Origin: JAFGCY01 sp964609245 | Lineage (GTDB): Bacteria; 4484-113; JAFGCY01 | Assembly: GCA_964609245.1 (NCBI GenBank) | Contig: CAZSSB010000008.1 | Location: 28,747-92,746, forward strand | Reading direction: 5' to 3' | DNA: 64,000 nucleotides | Shown: piece by piece, positions 15,835-24,305 of the stretch | How positions within the stretch are numbered: the first letter of the stretch is position 1 | Layout of the letters: each line of letters begins with the position of its first letter | Position numbers and translations under genes: made by a program | The notes under the pieces: generated by a model | Database searches by the model: none | What the model saw: only the letters and a program-made list of their open reading frames with translations | Told to the model about the DNA's origin: nothing

Positions 15835-18246
15835 TTATTGAGTGCGGGCGCCCAGCCACTCGTAGACCTTGAAGTAGCGCGTGACCTTCTTGCCGAAACC
15901 CTCGTTCTCTTCGCTGGGGATCAGTTCGGTCAGCAGTGCCGGATCGCCGCCGTAGCGCTCCCGCCACTTGCGGTAGTTGCCGTCGCCGCCGTTGTAGGCG
16001 TGGATCACGGCGCGGGTGTTATTGGCGCCGAAGATCTCGTAGAGCGCGGCCAGATAGGCCGCCCCCAGCCGGATATTGACTGCGGGATCGTCCAGCTGGT
16101 CGGTACTGATGGACATGCCGTACTTGGAGTCGAGCCAGCGCGCCGTCGGGGCCATGATCTGCATCAGCCCGCGGGCGCAGGCCCAGCTGACAGCAGCCTC
16201 GTTGAAGTTGCTCTCCTTCTTCATCACCGCCCAGACCAGGTTGGCCGGCACCCCGAACTCGGCGGCGGCGGCCTCCACTTCGGCGGCGAAAGGCCGCGGG
16301 TAGGCCTCGCTCAGCACGTAGTCAAGCAGCGCCTGCTCGCCGATGGCGCCGCTCTCCAGCAGCTCGGTGGCGTGCCACTGGCGGCTGTGGAGCGGCCTGC
16401 TGAGCGCGGCGTTGGCCAGCGACAAGTACGCAAGCGCCGGGTTGTCGGGATCGCCGGTACCCGCGTAGTACTCCCGGGCCGAGTCCGTCAGCCCCAGCCC
16501 GGCCAGGTACTCGCCGGCGCCCGCCGGATAGCCGAGCAGCGTGCAGCCGGCGGGCAGGCTTGGCTGCGGGGGGTAGTTGCTGGTCAGCTCGTAGTAGTTC
16601 CAGTACTTGAGTCCGATCCGCGCCCGCACTTCCTCGGCGGCCTGACCGCGCCCCGCGCGCTCCAGCAGGTAGGCGTCCCAGTAGGCGGCGACCTCGATCA
16701 TCTGCTCCAGCGTGCGGCGCTCGCCTTCAGTGGCGTCCGCGGCCGGGCGGCGGTCCTGGGCCCAGTCGATCAGCCGTCGAGCGGCATCCTGGTCGCCGCG
16801 GTGGATCAGCAGCGGCAGCAGCTCCTCCAGCGCCTTGGGCACCGACTCGCTGGCCGGATGCTGCTCGATCACGCGGCGCAGGTAGTCGACGCTGCGATCG
16901 AGATCCAGCGGGTCCTGGACGTGCTTGAGGATCGCGTAGCAGTGGTAGAGCGCGTCGCCGGCCTCGGCGCCGCCCAGCCGCGCGCAGGAACGGTAGTAGT
17001 CCAGCGCGGTGTTCCACTCCTGGCGGGCCTCCAGCAGCAGCGCGTGCTGGTAGTAGATCGCGCTGAGGCTGGGGTCGCTCAAGTCCCGCAGGTTGGCGTC
17101 GGCCATCAGCGCCCGCAGCGCCTCCGCATCGGCATCGGCGCGGAAGCAGATCGCCATCCCCACCCGCAGCTCCTCCCAGCGGTTGCGGTTGGCGGCGCTG
17201 ACATGGGGTTTCAGCCGGTCGAGCAGCGCGGCGGCACTGCTGGCCAGGCCGTGTTTGGCCGCGGCCCGGGCCAGGTCGGTGAAGACGCCCGGCGGCAGCG
17301 GCAGCGCCAGAGCCCCGTCCGCAGTGATTCCCCAGCCGGCGGCGCCGTCGAGCACGTCGGTCAGCAGCCGCGCGGAAAGCTCCGCGGCACTTTTGCCCGG
17401 CAGCGCCTCGGGATCAAGCTGCAGCGCGGGGTACGCCATCGTCCAGGCGGATTCGTAGTCACCCTGGCGGAGGAAGTACTCGCCGAACTCGATGAAGCTC
17501 TTCTGGGTGGCCCAGCTGGTGGTGGACAGTGACATGGACAGCTCCTGGTCGCGGGCCAGCGCCAGGCCGTCCTTGTCGGGATAGGCGTCGCTCAGATACC
17601 AGGCGATCAGGTTGTAGCGCGCCTTGGCTGCCAGCTCCGCGTCCGGGTGGCCCTCGGCGATGCTGAGCAGCAGTTCGGGAATTCTGGCCTGCTGCTTCTC
17701 ATCGCCCGCCAGCCGGTAGCTGCGCGCCAGGTAGTAGCGCAGGTAGGGCCGCAGCTGCGGCGCCAGCTGGCGCTCGTCGATCGCCGCGAACTGGTTGCGG
17801 GCGCTGGCCCAGTCGCCCAGCAGCGCGTGCTGGTAGCCCTCGGCGTAGCGAAATGCCTGGGCGATCGGCAGGTCCTGAAGGTCCGCCAGCGCGGGATCCT
17901 CGTGCAGGGCGTAGACCTCCTGGTTCGCCGCGGCTTCCAGGCTGCGCCTCACGGCCTCGCGCAGGGCCGGCAGCCGCTCGCAGGGCACCCCGTGCAGCTC
18001 GCTCAGGTAGGCGGCGCGGCCCAGATTGCCAGCCTGGACCAGCACGTCCACGTAGTCGGCCAGGAAAGCCTGGTTGTCCGGAAAGGCCCGCGCCCGCGCC
18101 CCGTAGTCCTCCAGCGCCGGAAACACCAGGCCGTATCTGAGCTTCTGCTCGGGCGTCAGCAGCGTCTCCCAGAACAGCGCGATGGTGCCGGCCACCAGCG
18201 CGGCGGCCAGAATCACCACGGTCAGCGTCGTCTTCAGGATTCGCAC
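15835..18246 (-). CDS. Slt-type soluble/anchored lytic transglycosylase with long helical repeat domain
   Basis: 803 aa murein-degrading enzyme. A single N-terminal hydrophobic segment (residues about 7-27) exports or anchors it in the periplasm. Residues about 60-640 are tetratricopeptide-like alpha-helical repeats, the U-shaped superhelix of the Slt70 type (for example EWNTALDYYRSCARLGGAEA). The C-terminal SLT domain has the catalytic glutamate in MKKESNFNEAAVSWACARGL, then MQIMAPTA and AYNGGDGNYRKW. The start is GTG at 18244-18246, preceded at 9 nt by TACAAT, a leaderless layout. It lies downstream of the metal ABC transporter operon but has its own promoter. Confidence 0.92.
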   Translation of the reverse strand: MRILKTTLTVVILAAALVAGTIALFWETLLTPEQKLRYGLVFPALEDYGARARAFPDNQAFLADYVDVLVQAGNLGRAAYLSELHGVPCERLPALREAVRRSLEAAANQEVYALHEDPALADLQDLPIAQAFRYAEGYQHALLGDWASARNQFAAIDERQLAPQLRPYLRYYLARSYRLAGDEKQQARIPELLLSIAEGHPDAELAAKARYNLIAWYLSDAYPDKDGLALARDQELSMSLSTTSWATQKSFIEFGEYFLRQGDYESAWTMAYPALQLDPEALPGKSAAELSARLLTDVLDGAAGWGITADGALALPLPPGVFTDLARAAAKHGLASSAAALLDRLKPHVSAANRNRWEELRVGMAICFRADADAEALRALMADANLRDLSDPSLSAIYYQHALLLEARQEWNTALDYYRSCARLGGAEAGDALYHCYAILKHVQDPLDLDRSVDYLRRVIEQHPASESVPKALEELLPLLIHRGDQDAARRLIDWAQDRRPAADATEGERRTLEQMIEVAAYWDAYLLERAGRGQAAEEVRARIGLKYWNYYELTSNYPPQPSLPAGCTLLGYPAGAGEYLAGLGLTDSAREYYAGTGDPDNPALAYLSLANAALSRPLHSRQWHATELLESGAIGEQALLDYVLSEAYPRPFAAEVEAAAAEFGVPANLVWAVMKKESNFNEAAVSWACARGLMQIMAPTARWLDSKYGMSISTDQLDDPAVNIRLGAAYLAALYEIFGANNTRAVIHAYNGGDGNYRKWRERYGGDPALLTELIPSEENEGFGKKVTRYFKVYEWLGARTQ

Positions 18247-18255
18247 GGGCTAACC

Positions 18256-18261
18256 ATTGTA
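18256..18261 (-). promoter_or_regulatory. -10 box of the lytic transglycosylase gene
   Basis: TACAAT on the minus strand, 9 nt before the GTG start; no Shine-Dalgarno between. Confidence 0.45.
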
Positions 18262-18272
18262 TCGGCCGCGCG

Positions 18273-19412
18273 TCAGCTGCGCCCCAGCACGGCGCTGGCC
18301 GTCCGCCGCCCCCGCTCCGTCAGGCTGAGCCGCTCGTCGCTCAGCGTCACCAGCCCATGTCGCTGGGCGTGGTCTACCACGCCGTCGGCGAAGCGATCGT
18401 CCCAGCGCAGATGCTTGACCAGGTGGGCAAGCCCGCTCTCAAAGGCCTCGTCGGGCTGGCCCTCGTGATTGAGCAGGTGCACCGTCAGCAGCTGCGCGGC
18501 GAACTGCCAGCGCTGGCGGCGGCGCCTCAGCCACTGGGCCAGCAGTCCGCGCTGGGGCGCCAGCAGCCAGGCCAGCGCGAACAGCAGGCCGCTGAAGCTG
18601 GCCATCGCGCCCGCGATATTGGTGTCCAGCCGGTGTGCCAGGAAGTAGCCGCCGACGGCGCTAGCCACGCCGAGCAGCACGCTGAGGCCGATCAGCGGCC
18701 CCAGCCGGTGGGTCAGCAGGTAAGCCGTCGCTGGCGGGGCGATCATCAGCGCCACCACCAGGATCGAGCCCACCGCGTCGAAGGCGCCAACCGCCGTCAC
18801 GCTGACCATGGTGACCAGTCCGTAGTGCAGCAGCACCGGGGCGAAGCCCAGCGCCGCCGCCAGCCCGGCGTCGAAGGTCGAGAGCTGCAGCTCCTTGTAA
18901 AACAGCGCGACGAACACCGCGTTGAGCAGTAGGATGCCGCTCATCAGCCACAGTGGCTTGGGCAGCGCCAGCCCCAGGATGGTCAGCCGGTCCAGGGGCG
19001 CGTAGGCCAGTTCGCCGAGCAGCACGGCGTCAACGTCCAGGTGCACGTGGCCGGCGTAGCGCGAGATCAGGATTACGCCGAGGCTGAACAGCACCGGAAA
19101 GACCAGGCCGATGCTGGCGTCCTCCCGGACGCGGCCGGTGCGGACCAGCAGCTCGATCAGCCAGACGGTCAGCACGCCGGTGGCGGCGGCCCCGACAACC
19201 AGCAGCGGCGAGGCCAGATCGTGGGTGATGAAGAACGCCAGCACGATCCCCAGCAGGATCGCGTGGCTGATCGCGTCGCTGACCAGCGCCAGGCGGCGGA
19301 GCACCAGAAACACTCCCGCCAGCGCGCAGGCCGCGGCGACCACGCTGCCGACCAGCAGGATCTCCACCTGCGGCGGGCTGAGCAGGGCGAGCGGCAGCAC
19401 CGGGCTAACCAT
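18273..19412 (-). CDS. Mn/Zn/Fe ABC transporter permease with C-terminal winged-helix-like tail (second permease)
   Basis: 379 aa of the ABC-3 (ZnuB/TroC/D) permease family. Eight or nine hydrophobic segments occupy residues 10-285, including the coupling motif LVLRRLALVSDAISHAILLG that contacts the ATPase. Beyond the usual permease length there is an extra about 85-residue soluble tail (from RQRWQFAAQLL) ending LSLTERGRRTASAVL, which looks like a winged-helix wing. Similar permease-regulator fusions are known (YtgCR of Chlamydia), so the tail may sense metal or bind DNA; that is inference. It overlaps the preceding permease gene by 8 nt and is last in the operon. Confidence 0.88.
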   Translation of the reverse strand: MVSPVLPLALLSPPQVEILLVGSVVAAACALAGVFLVLRRLALVSDAISHAILLGIVLAFFITHDLASPLLVVGAAATGVLTVWLIELLVRTGRVREDASIGLVFPVLFSLGVILISRYAGHVHLDVDAVLLGELAYAPLDRLTILGLALPKPLWLMSGILLLNAVFVALFYKELQLSTFDAGLAAALGFAPVLLHYGLVTMVSVTAVGAFDAVGSILVVALMIAPPATAYLLTHRLGPLIGLSVLLGVASAVGGYFLAHRLDTNIAGAMASFSGLLFALAWLLAPQRGLLAQWLRRRRQRWQFAAQLLTVHLLNHEGQPDEAFESGLAHLVKHLRWDDRFADGVVDHAQRHGLVTLSDERLSLTERGRRTASAVLGRS

Positions 19413-20526
19413 CGGCCCCTCCCCGGCCCTGGGCGCGACGGGCCTCGGCGTGGCCGGCGGGGGTCAGGCGCCACAGATCGCCAGAGCGCTCGGCCAGCCC
19501 GCGCTTCTCCAGCAGCGGCATGGTGTTCTGCGCGGCGTGCAGGCCGACGGCATCGAGGGCGGCGACGCTGTGCGGCGCGCTGGGATCGCCGTGGCTCTCG
19601 GCCAACCTGAGCAGACCGCCCAGCACGGCGGCGGCCTCCACCTCGCGGTGCTGGGCCAGGTGGCGCAGGTGATCCCAGAGCAGGCCCCGGGCCGGCGCCA
19701 GCAGCAGCGACAGCAGCACCAGGCCGCAGGCAACCAACACGATGGTCGGGCCGGTGGACAGCCCGGCGGCGCTGCTGCTGATCAGGGCTCCGCTGACGCC
19801 GCTAAGTGCACCGCAGAGGGCCGCCAGCAGCGCCACGATGCCCAGCTGGTTGCTCCACTGGCGGGCGGCGGCGGCCGGGGCGACCAGCAGGGCGCTCATC
19901 AGCACCACGCCGACCGCCTGCAGGCCGATCACGATCGCCAGCACGATCAGGCTGGTGAGCAGCACGTCGAGCAGCCTGACGGGCCAGCCCTGGGCCGCCA
20001 TGTATTCGGCGTCGAAGCTGAGCAGCTTGAATTCCTTCCAGAACACCAGCAGCAGGGCCAGCGCCACCGCGCCCAGCAGCGCGGCGGTCAGCACGTCGGC
20101 GCGCAGCATCGAGGCGGCGCTGCCGAACAGGAAGCGGTCCAAGCCGGCCTTGCCCGCCGTGGGCAGGTCCTGGACGACGCGCAGCATCACCAGCCCGATG
20201 CCGAAGAACACGCTGAGCACGATCCCCAGCGCGGTGTCCTGCTTGATTCGGGTGGTGCGGGTGATCGCCATCACCGCCAGCGTGCCCAGCCAGCCCGCCA
20301 GCGCCGCGCCGATCAGCAGCACCAGCGGGTGCTTGCTCAGCGTGATCAGGAATGCCAGCGCGACGCCCGGCAGCGCGGCGTGGCTGATCGCGTCACCGAC
20401 CAGGCTCTGACGTCGCAGGACGGCGAAGGTCCCCAGCGCGCCCGCGACGGCGCCGATCAGCGCCGTACCGAGCGCCACCGTCCGCAGGGTGTAGTCGGTG
20501 AGCAGGCCGGTCAGCAGCTCCGTCAC
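19405..20526 (-). CDS. Mn/Zn/Fe ABC transporter permease with C-terminal winged-helix-like tail (first permease)
   Basis: 373 aa ABC-3 family permease. The GTG start at 20524-20526 overlaps the ATPase stop by 4 nt. Membrane core is residues 10-285 with FAVLRRQSLVGDAISHAALPG as the coupling helix. The tail from about residue 287 (HLRHLAQHREVEAAAV) ends with WRLTPAGHAEARRAQ, the pattern of a winged-helix wing (LTPAGxxxA) seen in MarR- and DtxR-like proteins. Like its partner at 18273-19412 it is therefore a permease with an appended regulator-like domain. The two permeases probably form a heterodimer in the inner membrane. Confidence 0.88.
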   Translation of the reverse strand: MTELLTGLLTDYTLRTVALGTALIGAVAGALGTFAVLRRQSLVGDAISHAALPGVALAFLITLSKHPLVLLIGAALAGWLGTLAVMAITRTTRIKQDTALGIVLSVFFGIGLVMLRVVQDLPTAGKAGLDRFLFGSAASMLRADVLTAALLGAVALALLLVFWKEFKLLSFDAEYMAAQGWPVRLLDVLLTSLIVLAIVIGLQAVGVVLMSALLVAPAAAARQWSNQLGIVALLAALCGALSGVSGALISSSAAGLSTGPTIVLVACGLVLLSLLLAPARGLLWDHLRHLAQHREVEAAAVLGGLLRLAESHGDPSAPHSVAALDAVGLHAAQNTMPLLEKRGLAERSGDLWRLTPAGHAEARRAQGRGGADG

Positions 20527-21320
20527 CGGGGCCGGACCTCCTCGCTGACGCGCCCGCGCTCGATCAGCCCGCTGCGGCCGCCGTAGGTGCGGCGCAGGTT
20601 CTCCGGCGTGGCGACGTCCGCGACCGGTCCCAGCGCCTCGCGCCGCACGTTGAGCAGCAGCGCCCAGTCGAAATACTCGCCCAGCGTCTCCAGATCGTGA
20701 TGCACGGCCACCACCGTCTTGCCCTGGGCGCGCATCCGCTTCAGCACGTCGACGATCGCGCGCTCGGTGGTGGCGTCGACGCCGGTGAACGGCTCGTCGA
20801 GGAAGTAGACGTCGGCGTCCTGCACCAGCGCGCGGGCGAGGAACACCCGCTGCTGCTGGCCGCCCGAGAGCTGACTGATCTGGCGGCCGGCGAAATCCAG
20901 CATCCCCACCTCACTCAGCGCCGCCTCGGCCAGCTGCCGCTCGCGGCGACCGGGCCGGCGGATCCAGCCCAGATGGCCGTAGCGGCCCATCAGCACGACG
21001 TCCAGCACGGTGGTTGGGAAATCCCAGTCCACGGCGCCCCGCTGCGGCACGTATCCGACCCGCCGCCGGACCGTGCCGACCGGCTGGCCGAACACCCGCA
21101 CCCGGCCGGCTACGGGCCGGACCAAGCCCAGGATCGCCTTGAGCAGCGTAGACTTGCCTGCCCCGTTGGGCCCCACGATCGCGCAGAGCACACCGCCGGG
21201 CACGCCGAAATCCACGTCCCAGAGCACCGGCTTCTCACGGTAGGCGACGGTCAGATCCTCGACCTCAATCGCATTGGCTGGCTTGTCACTCACAGCTTCA
21301 TCACTCCCCATAGGCGTCAT
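20523..21320 (-). CDS. Mn/Zn/Fe ABC transporter ATP-binding protein
   Basis: 265 aa cytoplasmic ATPase that powers metal uptake. Walker A is GPNGAGKSTLL (about 54-64). VGYVPQRGAVDWDFPTTVLDVV is the Q-loop region typical of the MntB/ZnuC/TroB group. The ABC signature is LSGGQQQRV, Walker B is VYFLDEPFTGVD, and the switch His is in VAVHHDLETL. Starts are possible at 21318-21320 or three codons later; both overlap the end of the binding-protein gene, so translation is coupled. The stop overlaps the first permease start. Confidence 0.94.
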   Translation of the reverse strand: MTPMGSDEAVSDKPANAIEVEDLTVAYREKPVLWDVDFGVPGGVLCAIVGPNGAGKSTLLKAILGLVRPVAGRVRVFGQPVGTVRRRVGYVPQRGAVDWDFPTTVLDVVLMGRYGHLGWIRRPGRRERQLAEAALSEVGMLDFAGRQISQLSGGQQQRVFLARALVQDADVYFLDEPFTGVDATTERAIVDVLKRMRAQGKTVVAVHHDLETLGEYFDWALLLNVRREALGPVADVATPENLRRTYGGRSGLIERGRVSEEVRPR

Positions 21321-22287
21321 CGCCCGGCTGATGACGCAGCCCGCGGGCGATCGTATCGATGTTGTGGCGCACCATGCCCAGGTAAGTGCCTTCGGGCGTG
21401 CCGGCGTCGCCCAGGGCGTCGCTGAACAGCTCGCCGCCGATCTCGACTTCCCAGCCGCGGCTGCGTACCGCCTCCTGGACGGCCTGGATATTGCGCTCGG
21501 GCACGCTGCTCTCGACGAAGATCGCGGCCACGTGGCGCTCGACGATCAGGTCCACCAGCGCTTGCACGTCGGCGGTGCCCGCCTCGGCGGCGGTCGAGAT
21601 GCCCTGCAGGCCGTAGACTTCGAAGCCGTAGGCGCGGCCGAAGTAGCCAAAGGCGTCGTGGCCCGTGATCAGAATGCGGTTGCCTCCGGGAATCCAGACG
21701 CCGATTACGCTCTCGACGTAGTCCTGCAACTCGTCCAGCTCGACGCGGTAGTCGGCGGCGCGGCCCTGATACTCGGCGGCGCGCGGCGGGTCGGCCTCGC
21801 CGTAAGCCGCCGCGATCCGCTCCACCACCAGCTGCCAGAGCTCAACGTCGAACCAGACGTGGGGATCGGGCAGGTCGTCCTCGACCGCCAGCAGCCGCTC
21901 GGCGGGGATGCCGTCGGTGGCGGCCACCACCAGCCGGCTTGACCCCATCTTCTCCAGCACGCTGCCCAGCCGCGCCTCGAGGTGCAGCCCGTTGTAGATC
22001 ACCAGGTCGGCGTCGTAGAGCTGCAGCACGTCGGATTCCCGGGCCTTGTAGAGGTGCGGATCGACACCGGGGCCCATCATGCCGAAGACGTCCGCGCGCT
22101 CGCCGCCGATGATCCGCGCCGCGTCGGCCAGCATGCCGGTGGTGCAGACCACCTTCAGATGTGGTTCCGCCGCCGCCGTGGATGGGGCCGCGGCCTGCTC
22201 GCGGCCGGCTTCGTCGGTGCTCGGGCAGGCCGTGAGCACGGTGCTGAGCAGCATTGCCACAAGAACGGTTCTCACTATCTGAGACAT
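21301..22287 (-). CDS. Metal ABC transporter substrate-binding lipoprotein (Mn/Zn cluster A-I)
   Basis: 328 aa. A lipoprotein signal ends in LLSTVLTAC, with the lipidated Cys at residue 21, so it is membrane-tethered outside the cytoplasm. Metal ligands can be placed in VDPHLY, PDPHVWFD, IFVESSVPERN (Glu) and GELFSDALG (Asp). Glu at the third position is typical of Mn-type proteins (MntC/PsaA) rather than ZnuA, and there is no His-rich loop, so manganese or iron is more likely than zinc. First gene of the operon; GGGGGTCG precedes the ATG, and TAAGAT about 20 nt further up may be the -10. I see no clear MntR or Zur box. Confidence 0.92.
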   Translation of the reverse strand: MSQIVRTVLVAMLLSTVLTACPSTDEAGREQAAAPSTAAAEPHLKVVCTTGMLADAARIIGGERADVFGMMGPGVDPHLYKARESDVLQLYDADLVIYNGLHLEARLGSVLEKMGSSRLVVAATDGIPAERLLAVEDDLPDPHVWFDVELWQLVVERIAAAYGEADPPRAAEYQGRAADYRVELDELQDYVESVIGVWIPGGNRILITGHDAFGYFGRAYGFEVYGLQGISTAAEAGTADVQALVDLIVERHVAAIFVESSVPERNIQAVQEAVRSRGWEVEIGGELFSDALGDAGTPEGTYLGMVRHNIDTIARGLRHQPGDDAYGE

Positions 22288-22332
22288 CGCGACGACCCCC
22301 GGCGTCTATCTTAGCGGCTGCCGCACGCCGGC

Positions 22333-23654
22333 TCAGGAATGATCCGCCTGACGGCTGCTGAAGCTGAGCGCGATGCCGGCCCGGGCCAGGCCGTCCTGGA
22401 TGAAGCCCAGCAGCTCATCGTCCTGCGCCAGTTGCTCGGGAAAGCGGATGCCGGCGTGGTCCTGCAGGGCGGCGAAGCGTCCGCTGGCCAGCGCCAGGGC
22501 GGCCAGCACCGCCGGCCAGCCCGTGGTGCGCGCCATCGAGAAGTCGCCGCTCTGCTCGTCGGTGTAATCCAGCAGGTCGCAGCGCTCCCAGTGATGCCGC
22601 CCGCCGCGCACGCCGCTGACCTCGACGCGCATCACGGTGAATTCGCGCATGCCGGGCCGCAGCCGCCAGACCCCGTCCAGCAGCCGTGCAGTGACCTTGA
22701 GCGGCTGGATCGTCGTGCCGTCCAGCTCAAGCGGCTCGGTACCGAACAGCCCCAGGTCGCGCAGCAGGCGCATCTTGGCGGCGTGGCCCGGCCAGCGCAG
22801 GGTCTTCTCCACCATCGTGGGGATCGCCAGCGTGTGCAGCAGGCTGCGCAGCCCGTCCGTGTTGAAGGCCTCCAGCGTGCCGACCTGCGGCAGGTCGATC
22901 AGTTCCACGTCGCTGAGCGCGGGCTGCGTCACCAGGCCGCCGTTGATCCTGATCCGCGCCGGCCGCGTGTACTCCTCAATCACGTCCGCCGGCGAGAACG
23001 GCGCACGGTACTCAAGCGGCCAGCGACGCTCNNNNNNNNNNNNNNNNNNNNNNNNNNNNNNNNNNNNNNNNNNNNNNNNNNNNNNNNNNNNNNNNNNNNN
23101 NNNNNNNNNNNNNNNNNNNNNNNNNNNNNNNCAATCACGTCCGCCGGCGAGAACGGCGCACGGTACTCAAGCGGCCAGCGACGCTCGACGGGCAGGCCGC
23201 CGACCAGGATTCGCAGCTCAAGCGCCTCGTCCAGCTTGGCGGCAAGGTGCGCCGCCAGCATCCCGCCCAGCCCCGGCATTACCCCGCAGTCGACCACGGC
23301 AGTGACGCCCCGCTTTCGCGCCGCTTCGTCCAGTCCGCGGGCGTCTTCGCCGAAGAAGCTGATGTCCACCACCGGCTTGCCCGCTGCGATGACCGCCTCC
23401 AGCGCGCGGTAGCCCAGACAGCCCGGCAGCGCGCCGACCACCACGTCCGCGTCGTCCACCACCTTGCCGACCGCGCCGGGCTGGCTGAGATCGCCCGAGC
23501 GGATCGCCACCGGCGCCGCGGCCGCCGCGGCCGTCAGCGCCTCGCGATCGCGGTCGACCAGTGAGACGGCGGCGCCATCCTGCACCGCCAGCGTGCGGGC
23601 GATGAAGCCGCCCACCAGTCCGCCGCCCAGCACCACGAAGTGCGTTGTCGCCAT
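22333..23654 (-). CDS. Saccharopine dehydrogenase-like NAD(P)-binding protein, split by an assembly gap
   Basis: Start ATG 23652-23654, stop at 22333. The 100-N gap interrupts it, but the 55 bp on each side of the gap are identical. Collapsing that overlap joins the halves in frame into one 388-aa protein. N-terminal Rossmann motif: VVLGGGLVGGFIA (residues 7-19), then VSLVDRD. The middle domain has VVDISFFGED and VDCGVMPGLGGMLAAHLA, typical of the saccharopine/lysine dehydrogenase family. The C-terminal half contains LEAFNTDGLRSLLHTL and PGMREFTVMRVEV. It probably acts on an amino-acid substrate; the exact reaction is unclear. GATAAT ends 6 nt before the ATG. Confidence 0.87.
23032..23131. 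other. Assembly gap (100 N) with identical 55-bp flanks
   Basis: The sequence at 22977-23031 is repeated exactly at 23132-23186. A fixed-size gap between contigs that share a 55-mer is the signature of scaffolding over an unmerged k-mer overlap, so there is probably no missing sequence. Confidence 0.93.
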
Positions 23655-23721
23655 GGAGGCATTATCGCAGCGGGACAGGGCGGCGCGCAGTAGAATAGAC
23701 CGGGGTGATGAACTGGGGTTT

Positions 23722-24075
23722 GTGTCGATCAGTCTGGCGTTTCTGCTCTACGCGGGAATCTGCGGGCTGGGCGCCGTGATTGCCGAGCCGGAACGGGGCA
23801 ACTTCAGCCTGGGTCAGCACATGGGCATGGGCGCCCTGCTGGTGCTGCTTGCCTACGTCAGTTTCGGCTGGCTGCTGGGACCGCTGCTGCCCGCGCTGGC
23901 CGACCTGTGGTTCATCGGCATCCTGCTGACGGCGGCGGTGATGTTCCTGGCGGCGATACCCGCCGCGATGTTCGTGTATTCACTGAACCTGCGCCAGAGC
24001 CTGATTGTGGCCACCACGGTGGCGATCGGCCACGTGCTGATCTCGCTGTTCACGCGCTGGGCGTTCCGGATCTGA
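23722..24075 (+). CDS. Small hypothetical integral membrane protein
   Basis: 117 aa from a GTG at 23722; the start is uncertain because the upstream frame stays open. Four hydrophobic segments are evident: SLAFLLYAGICGLGAVIA, ALLVLLAYVSFGWLLGPLLPAL, WFIGILLTAAVMFLAAIPAAM and LIVATTVAIGHVLISLF. No charged catalytic motif is seen. A TAGAAT box lies at 23691-23696, divergent from the saccharopine-dehydrogenase-like gene with about 70 bp between. Function unknown. Confidence 0.62.
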   Translation: MSISLAFLLYAGICGLGAVIAEPERGNFSLGQHMGMGALLVLLAYVSFGWLLGPLLPALADLWFIGILLTAAVMFLAAIPAAMFVYSLNLRQSLIVATTVAIGHVLISLFTRWAFRI

Positions 24076-24305
24076 GCGCGGCGTACTGCAGGCGGCGCGG
24101 AACTCGCATTCGCGCATAGTTAAATCTTAGGCAAGCATGGGCCGGAGGCTTGTAATGCCGAAGGCGGCAGGGTAGAACTCAGTATCAGGCACCGCGGCGA
24201 GACGATTCAGTCGCCAACGTTACGATGGGGATTCGCCGGCGACTGGCCGAGGACCTGGTCAAGCTGGTGGGAAGAGCTTGTTAGGTGAGACTGGAGGTCA
24301 GGCTT
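24076..24305 (+). other. Leader region before the FN3-repeat lipoprotein
   Basis: 230 bp with no gene. It contains a perfect 8-bp inverted repeat, CAGTCGCC at 24208-24215 and GGCGACTG at 24238-24245, able to form a hairpin in the 5' leader. I could not match it to a known riboswitch consensus, including the c-di-GMP types. Confidence 0.4.

Noticed and set aside
15160..17532. 790-codon plus-strand frame opposite the lytic transglycosylase
   Set aside because: GC-rich shadow with no domain; the minus-strand SLT enzyme is clear.
22333..23654. Two separate or frameshifted genes around the N gap
   Set aside because: The identical 55-bp flanks and preserved frame show a single gene split by a scaffolding artefact.
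24076..24305. c-di-GMP or other riboswitch before the FN3-repeat gene
   Set aside because: A leader hairpin is present, but I could not fit the conserved bases of any known riboswitch class.
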